17,161 nt of DNA. It comes from CABMGU01 sp035292785 (GTDB lineage: Archaea > Nanobdellota > Nanobdellia > Woesearchaeales > ARS49). The DNA is taken from assembly GCA_035292785.1 (NCBI GenBank), contig DATDPK010000018.1, forward strand, positions 1 to 17,161, given 5' to 3'. Under the pieces are notes generated by a model, which did no database searches, was not told the origin of the DNA, and saw nothing but the letters and a program-made list of their open reading frames with translations. Positions 13,122 through 17,161 of this stretch are shown one piece after another. Positions within the stretch are counted from its first letter, which is position 1; every line of letters starts with the position of its first letter. Both the position numbers and the translations under genes were made by a program.

Positions 13122-13497
13122 AGCTTGTTGGCTTATCAGGGAAATAGCTTTTTCCTTCAGGTGACTCTTCAACTGTCGCTTGCATTTGATATTCCGGTTG
13201 GTAAATCTTGATAATTCTATACCTGCCTTCTGTTCTGCCAGGTTTTATTGTCTGCTGGACAACCAAAGCGTGCCCCCAGTGCAGCCATCTGCCGTCAGGC
13301 ATTTCCTCAACCAGAAAAACACGAGTTGGAGGCGTGTGATACAATCTTTCATCCTTATTCCAGAAATCAAATTCCTGTCCGACAAATCTTGCAGCCTTTT
13401 TAGGATCGTGCAAATGGTCTTCCAAAACAAGACCTCTTGGAAAACCCCTTTCCCTGGATATTTTCAGCGTATCATTAATCTCTATTTTGCTCCCCAT
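13108..13497 (-). CDS. Conserved-looking hypothetical protein, 129 aa
   Basis: No function is assigned. The protein is soluble and rich in charged and aromatic residues. It begins MGSKIEINDTLKISRERGFP, continues with FVGQEFDFWNKDERLYHTPPTRVFLVEEMPDGRWLHWGHALVV, then a beta-rich segment RYRIIKIYQPEYQ. The 'I.iNDTLkIs.e.GFP...', 'R.F.vEe..dGkW.hWG' and 'G.yrI..iy.Pe' pattern looks like a small beta-barrel family I have seen as unnamed protein in archaeal genomes, but I cannot name it. ATG 13495-13497 has a minus-strand TATA element about 26 nt upstream, so it is probably an independent leaderless gene even though it lies 41 nt after the GDT1-like gene. Confidence 0.75.
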   Translation of the reverse strand: MGSKIEINDTLKISRERGFPRGLVLEDHLHDPKKAARFVGQEFDFWNKDERLYHTPPTRVFLVEEMPDGRWLHWGHALVVQQTIKPGRTEGRYRIIKIYQPEYQMQATVEESPEGKSYFPDKPTSFRQG

Positions 13498-13519
13498 AAA
13501 TTTTCATTCAAATACGCCA

Positions 13520-13527
13520 TATTTAAA
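13520..13527 (-). promoter_or_regulatory. TATA element of the 129-aa gene
   Basis: Minus-strand TTTAAATA, centred about 27 nt before ATG 13497. Confidence 0.55.
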
Positions 13528-13538
13528 GATTGTTGTAC

Positions 13539-14090
13539 TCAAATTCCAAAATAAGAATAAGCGCCAAACGCTATAAAGACCAAAGCGCCGACAACCCTGA
13601 TCCATTCTGCAGGAGCTTTCTTGGCAAGATAAGTGCCAGCATAAACATTTGCAGTCAGAGCAATGGCAAGACCAACCACTGCTCCCAAAAAGACAGGCAA
13701 AAATGCTTGGTAAGTCGCGCCAAGCAGCAATGAAGCAATCTGGGTTTTATCGCCTAACTCACTTATTGCAACGAGAGCAAAAGTTGCGAAAAAAGCGTGA
13801 GGAATATTCGCCTTATGATGCTCCTTCTTCCTTGCAATAATAAGAATACCCACAAGAATGAAAATAACTCCTGCTGTCTTTTTAACAAGGTCATAAGGGA
13901 AAAATGAGCCGAAATAATCCCCGACGAAAATTGCGATAGAGTCGAGCAAAGCGTGAGCCAAAAACGCACCAGCAAGCACAGGGAAAAAAGCCCTGTAGCG
14001 CATTGCCAGAGTGAAAATAACAAGCTCTGTCGCGCCGACTAATTCAGATGAGAATATCAAAAGAAATGATGCCAAAAACGCGTCGAGCAT
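13539..14090 (-). CDS. GDT1/TMEM165 (UPF0016) family divalent cation transporter
   Basis: A 183-aa membrane protein with about six helices in two homologous halves. The second half has the full family motif ELGDKTQIASLLLGATY (111-127). The first half has ELVGATELVIFTLAMRY (16-32), where the usual Gly-Asp-Lys of ExGDKT is replaced by Val-Gly-Ala, so only the Glu remains. The basic HH-containing loop ARKKEHHKAN joins the halves. Characterised members carry Mn2+ or Ca2+ (in exchange for H+). The ATG overlaps the lipoate ligase stop as TAATG, and GGAGG lies 8 nt upstream inside the ligase gene, so translation is coupled. It faces the VIT-family Fe/Mn transporter across one small gene. Confidence 0.88.
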   Translation of the reverse strand: MLDAFLASFLLIFSSELVGATELVIFTLAMRYRAFFPVLAGAFLAHALLDSIAIFVGDYFGSFFPYDLVKKTAGVIFILVGILIIARKKEHHKANIPHAFFATFALVAISELGDKTQIASLLLGATYQAFLPVFLGAVVGLAIALTANVYAGTYLAKKAPAEWIRVVGALVFIAFGAYSYFGI

Positions 14091-15010
14091 TACTTATCCT
14101 CCGGGTCTGCCATCTTTTTAAAATCTTTGTCTGGAACTTGTATATATAAACAATATCCCCAACCAGACTTAAGCGGTCCACTCAGCTGTTCTCCAGGCAG
14201 TTCTTCAATAACATCGTGAGTGAATTCTGGGTTCCTATGCTGCAACCAATTTTGCGTACTTCTTGGCATTTGCATATTTCTCGCAGCCATTAATACTGCA
14301 TCAGTTAATTCCTGCCTTGTAAAACTGCTTCCAGCAACTTCTTGCAAGATTGTTTCCCCCAATATCTGCTTGAAATAAAACTCACGCTGTTCAGGCGTAG
14401 CATTCGGCTTGATTTGCGGGAGCAATTGAACCACTGTCGGAATTTGCCTAAGCGCCGATTCTTCCGTATAAACCCTGCTTCCTATTTCCCTATAACCAAG
14501 ATGAACGCGATTCATTACCTTATCAACATCATACGGCGTTATGATAACTATTCCGTGAAGCAAAGCACTTCCAACACCCCATCTCAAAGCGTGACTTGCT
14601 ATAACCCTGCTGCCAGTCATAATTGTACTCGCATCATTATCCACGACTATGTCTGTTAATCCAAGTTTTTCAAGAGACCTTGCCACCTTTTCTGCATAAT
14701 AAGCACGAAAATCAGGATGCTTTCTGAAACTTCCGTCCCTTGGCACAACAAAAGAATACGCAAGTATGTTCCCGCCAACGTGAACGTGCGAGCCTCCTGT
14801 TCCCCTTCTTACTATTGCAAATTCCCCGCCCCATCTTTTAACTGCATCAGTTGCCTGATTGTACCCAAGCACAACAGTGTCGCCGGCAAAATCATAAAAA
14901 CGAATATGCGCTCTTTTTTTCTCAGCAGCATCTGCCAAGAAGAACTCCTCAAGAGCCATATTATCAGCTGCTGACAATGTACTATTGCCCCAATAGTTGT
15001 AATGGTACAT
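14090..15010 (-). CDS. Lipoate-protein ligase A-like (biotin/lipoate A/B protein ligase family)
   Basis: A 306-aa protein that would attach lipoate or octanoate to the lipoyl domain of E2. The N-terminus has LSAADNMALEEFFL, RFYDFAGDTVVLGYNQ and VRRGTGGSHVHVGGNILAYS (67-86), matching the family's RRxSGGGxVxHDxGxL nucleotide/lipoate site. The next motif, usually GxKI(S/A)GSA with an active-site Lys, reads TGSRVIASHA (132-141) with Arg135 at that place. A C-terminal region of about 100 residues with an LplB-like look completes the protein. I choose ATG 15010 because the shared TATA palindrome at 15047-15058 puts transcription initiation near 15026; the upstream ATG 15043 lies too close to TATA. 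The divergent neighbour is the E1/E2 operon, which strongly supports a role in E2 lipoylation. Confidence 0.85.
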   Translation of the reverse strand: MYHYNYWGNSTLSAADNMALEEFFLADAAEKKRAHIRFYDFAGDTVVLGYNQATDAVKRWGGEFAIVRRGTGGSHVHVGGNILAYSFVVPRDGSFRKHPDFRAYYAEKVARSLEKLGLTDIVVDNDASTIMTGSRVIASHALRWGVGSALLHGIVIITPYDVDKVMNRVHLGYREIGSRVYTEESALRQIPTVVQLLPQIKPNATPEQREFYFKQILGETILQEVAGSSFTRQELTDAVLMAARNMQMPRSTQNWLQHRNPEFTHDVIEELPGEQLSGPLKSGWGYCLYIQVPDKDFKKMADPEDK

Positions 15011-15046
15011 ACGAACAACAAATTGTCCATCATTTTTAAGCATTAC

Positions 15047-15058
15047 CTTTATATAAAG
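15047..15058. promoter_or_regulatory. Palindromic bidirectional TATA element between the lipoate ligase and E1-alpha genes
   Basis: CTTTATATAAAG is a perfect 12-bp palindrome. Going right it predicts a start near 15079, 13 nt before the E1-alpha ATG. Going left it predicts a start near 15026, about 16 nt before ATG 15010. One TATA core may thus serve both directions, which would tie lipoate ligase output to the dehydrogenase complex. Confidence 0.5.
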
Positions 15059-15091
15059 AAAGTCTATATTAAAAATGAAAAAAGAGGCAAG

Positions 15092-16171
15092 ATGCAGAAA
15101 AACATAGCTAAATTTACAGTCAAGTACATCCAAGTAATTGATGAAAAAGGGAATGTTGACAAACAGCTTGAGCCGAAACTTTCTCCACAACAATTACGCG
15201 ACCTCTACAAATGGATGGTAATAGAAAGAGTATTTGACAACACTGCACTTGCACTTCAAAGAGAAGGAAGAATAGGAACATACGCGCAAAGCCTTGGAGA
15301 AGAAGCAGTGCACGTAGGAGCAACATACGCCAGCAATGGAGACGACTTAATCTTTCCAGACTACAGAGAACACGTAGCCTATATGATGCGTGGAGTTCCT
15401 GTAAAAAACCTATTGACGCACTGGGGCGGAAGCGAAGACGGAATGGAGCTGCCAGAGAAGTCAAACATATTTCCAGTCTGCATTCCAGTAGGAACGCAAA
15501 CACTGCACGGAGCAGGAGCAGCAATAGCAGCAAAACTGCAAAAGAAAAAAATTGCAACACTCACATTTGTAGGAGACGCATCAACCAGCACAGGAGACTT
15601 CAACGAAGGGCTGAACTTCGCAGGAACATTTGTAGCGCCAGCAGTATTCGTAATAAGAAACAACCAATGGGCAATAAGCGTGCCAAGAGTATGCGGAAAA
15701 GCAGACTGGGGAGGATGCCAGTCAAGAGCAGAAACACTCGCACAAAAAGCAATAGCATTCGGATTTGAAGGAATACAAGTAGACGGAAATGACATCCTTG
15801 CAGTTTATACAGTTGTCAAACAGGCATTTGAAAAGGCAAAAGCAGGAAAAGGACCGACGCTAATAGAATGCAACACTTACAGATTAGGGCCACATACAAC
15901 TGCTGACGACCCGACAAGATACCAAGACCCAAAAGTCCTCAAAGACTGGCAGAAAAAAGAGCCAATAAACAGATTCAAGATGTACCTGAAGAAAAAGAAA
16001 TTGTGGGACGAAAAATTTGAGGCAGCAGTACAGGCAGAAGCAAGAAAAATCGTAGACCAAGGAGTAAAAGAGTTTGAAAAACACAAGCCAAAACCAACAG
16101 ACATGTTTGACTATGTTTACGCAAAACTTACACCAAACCTGAAAGAACAGAGGAACGAATGGCAAAGCTGA
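15092..16171 (+). CDS. pdhA: Pyruvate (2-oxoacid) dehydrogenase E1 component, alpha subunit
   Basis: A 360-aa thiamine-diphosphate enzyme subunit that decarboxylates pyruvate or a related 2-oxoacid and passes the acyl group to lipoyl-E2. The ThDP-binding motif is complete: GDASTSTGDFNEGLNFAG...FVIRNNQWAIS (161-195). The phosphorylation-loop-like segment YRLGPHTTADDPTRY (263-277) holds the catalytic His268. The N-terminal helix region (LSPQQLRDLYKWMVIERVFDNTALALQREGRIG) and FPDYREH are typical of heterotetrameric E1. ATG 15092 has GAGG 4 nt upstream and makes the N-terminus match relatives; a longer frame to 15002 would overlap the divergent ligase gene. The 3' end overlaps E1-beta by 13 nt. 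A pyruvate preference is suggested by Firmicutes-like PdhA character, but a branched-chain substrate cannot be excluded. Confidence 0.93.
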   Translation: MQKNIAKFTVKYIQVIDEKGNVDKQLEPKLSPQQLRDLYKWMVIERVFDNTALALQREGRIGTYAQSLGEEAVHVGATYASNGDDLIFPDYREHVAYMMRGVPVKNLLTHWGGSEDGMELPEKSNIFPVCIPVGTQTLHGAGAAIAAKLQKKKIATLTFVGDASTSTGDFNEGLNFAGTFVAPAVFVIRNNQWAISVPRVCGKADWGGCQSRAETLAQKAIAFGFEGIQVDGNDILAVYTVVKQAFEKAKAGKGPTLIECNTYRLGPHTTADDPTRYQDPKVLKDWQKKEPINRFKMYLKKKKLWDEKFEAAVQAEARKIVDQGVKEFEKHKPKPTDMFDYVYAKLTPNLKEQRNEWQS

Positions 16172-17136
16172 CAATAGTAGAAGCAGTAAGAGACGCGCTT
16201 GACGTAGAAATGGGAAAAGACGAAACTGTTGTGGTTATTGGAGAAGATGTTGGAGTAGACGGAGGAGTATTCCGCGCAACAGATGGACTTTACAGAAAAT
16301 ACGGAGACCATCGGGTTATTGATACACCATTGGCAGAATCAGGAATAGTCGGAGTGAGCATAGGGATGGCAGTCAGCGGACTAAAACCAGTAGCAGAAAT
16401 ACAATTTGACGGATTCACTTACCCTGCATTAGACCAATTATTCTCACACGCAGCAAGAATACGAAACAGAACAAGAGGAACATACACCTGCCCGATGGTA
16501 TTAAGGTTTCCATACGGCGGAGGAATAAGAGCATTAGAACATCACAATGAAAGCCCTGAGAGTTATTTTGTGCACACACCCGGATTAAAAGTTGTAATAC
16601 CGAGCAACCCATATGACACAAAAGGACTGTTGATAGCGGCAATTCGCGACCCTGACCCGGTAATCTTCATGGAACCAAAAAGAATTTATCGCGCAATCAG
16701 AGATGAAGTCCCAGAAGGAGCATACACAGTAGAAATAGGAAAAGCAAATATTTTACGAGAAGGAGTGGATGTAACTCTAATAAGCTGGGGAGCAATGGTA
16801 AGAGAAACAATAAAAGCAGCAGATGCTGCAGCAGCACAAGGCGTAAAAGCAGAAGTCATCGACGTCAGAACATTAAGCCCCTGCGACTGGGACACAATAC
16901 TTGCAAGCGTACAAAAAACAGGAAGAGCAATAGTCATACACGAAGCGCCACACACTCTTGGCTTTGGAGCAGAAATCGCTGCACGAATACAGGAAAAAGT
17001 TTTATTACAACTAAAAGCACCAGTAATTCGCGTAACAGGATACGACACACAATTTCCATACTTTAAATTAGAAGACGCATACCTTCCAAACCCAGAAAGA
17101 ATAGGAAAAGCAATACAACAGGTGATGAACTACTAA
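16159..17136 (+). CDS. pdhB: Pyruvate (2-oxoacid) dehydrogenase E1 component, beta subunit
   Basis: A 325-aa partner of E1-alpha. N-terminal IVEAVRDALDVEMGKDETVVVIGEDVG leads to FRATDGLYRKYG and RVIDTPLAESGIVGVSIG, with Glu60 at the position that activates the thiamine aminopyrimidine ring. AEIQFDGFTYPALDQLF and RFPYGGGIRALEHHNESPE (His128/129) complete the active site. The C-terminal half (VEVIDVRTLSPCDWDTI-type segment, then GRAIVIHEAPHTLGFGAEIAA) is the transketolase C-terminal domain that binds the E2 subunit-binding region. ATG 16159 overlaps the E1-alpha gene and has AGAGG 5 nt upstream. The stop TAA overlaps the ATG of the next gene as TAATG. Confidence 0.95.
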   Translation: MAKLTIVEAVRDALDVEMGKDETVVVIGEDVGVDGGVFRATDGLYRKYGDHRVIDTPLAESGIVGVSIGMAVSGLKPVAEIQFDGFTYPALDQLFSHAARIRNRTRGTYTCPMVLRFPYGGGIRALEHHNESPESYFVHTPGLKVVIPSNPYDTKGLLIAAIRDPDPVIFMEPKRIYRAIRDEVPEGAYTVEIGKANILREGVDVTLISWGAMVRETIKAADAAAAQGVKAEVIDVRTLSPCDWDTILASVQKTGRAIVIHEAPHTLGFGAEIAARIQEKVLLQLKAPVIRVTGYDTQFPYFKLEDAYLPNPERIGKAIQQVMNY

Positions 17137-17161
17137 TGGCATACGATTTCAGACTACCGGA
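17136..17161 (+). CDS. pdhC: Start of the dihydrolipoyl acyltransferase (E2) gene, cut by the window edge
   Basis: The ATG at 17136-17138 overlaps the E1-beta stop (TAATG). Only eight complete codons are present, giving MAYDFRLP, the usual beginning of the lipoyl domain of E2 proteins (MAYEFRLPDIGEG in relatives). AGGTGAT about 10 nt upstream is a strong ribosome binding site inside the E1-beta gene. The assignment rests on this short match and on the invariant E1-alpha/E1-beta/E2 gene order. Confidence 0.75.

Noticed and set aside
15075..15107. Ten-codon upstream ORF overlapping the E1-alpha start
   Set aside because: No ribosome binding site of its own, and it begins about where transcription is predicted to start. 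Probably chance.
15002..15193. Longer forms of both E1-alpha (from 15002) and lipoate ligase (to 15193)
   Set aside because: Each would run through the shared promoter and over the other gene. The extensions are AT-rich and unlike family N-termini.
1..17161. CRISPR array, transposon, prophage, toxin-antitoxin or defence genes
   Set aside because: No repeated spacers, transposase or integrase motifs, terminal inverted repeats or phage-like genes were seen on either strand.

Overview
The window looks like a gene-dense piece of an archaeal genome, probably from a small-genome DPANN-type lineage, although lineage cannot be fixed from this sequence alone. The archaeal signs are: most promoter-proximal genes have a TATA element (TTTATAAA, TTTAAATA and similar) centred about 26 nt upstream of the start codon, which implies leaderless mRNAs; neither tRNA gene encodes CCA; one tRNA has a small intron at position 37/38 that fits a bulge-helix-bulge splice site; and membrane pyrophosphatase, VIT, GDT1 and CaCA transporters sit together. 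Start codons inside operons are preceded by GGAGG/GAGG-type Shine-Dalgarno sequences instead.

Layout. 1-1165: end of an unidentified gene converging on a family 2 glycosyltransferase (surface glycan functions). 1166-2668: divergent promoter region, a DEAD-box RNA helicase with a perfect inverted repeat in its promoter/leader, and a previously overlooked 47-aa ORF abutting it tail to tail. 2776-4922: a J-domain protein, an intron-containing tRNA-Thr(GGU) on the minus strand, an unrecognised 223-aa gene, tRNA-Leu(UAA), and a SAM methyltransferase whose ATG lies 3 nt after the tRNA. 4926-10000: a metal-handling block with a His/Met-rich beta-propeller lipoprotein, a CaCA-family cation exchanger, a CopA-type Cu+ P1B-ATPase with YHS and two HMA modules, and a Cys-containing small membrane protein. 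10009-13121: a K+-independent-type proton-pumping membrane pyrophosphatase, a GNAT acetyltransferase, and a VIT/CCC1-like Fe/Mn transporter. 13108-15010 (minus): lipoate-protein-ligase-like protein translationally coupled to a GDT1/TMEM165 (UPF0016) transporter, followed by a conserved-looking small protein. 15092-17161 (plus): pyruvate (2-oxoacid) dehydrogenase E1-alpha, E1-beta and the first 26 nt of E2, overlapping one another as a tight operon.

How the parts work together. The right end is a 2-oxoacid dehydrogenase locus: E1-alpha/E1-beta/E2 is transcribed away from a 12-bp palindromic TATA element shared with the divergent lipoate ligase gene, which would modify E2. The middle is a transport and ion-homeostasis neighbourhood (Cu, Ca/Na, H+/PPi, Fe/Mn, Mn/Ca). 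The left third holds RNA metabolism, chaperone and translation functions.

Most worth checking: the tRNA-Thr whose D-loop/T-loop elbow residues are both changed in a potentially compensatory way; the lipoate ligase with Arg at the usual catalytic Lys; the tRNA-mRNA junction; the His/Met-rich lipoprotein near CopA; and the inverted repeats at the helicase and CopA start regions. I did not find a CRISPR array, an insertion sequence, a defence island or a clearly new multi-gene system. No stretch over 300 bases lacks a gene.
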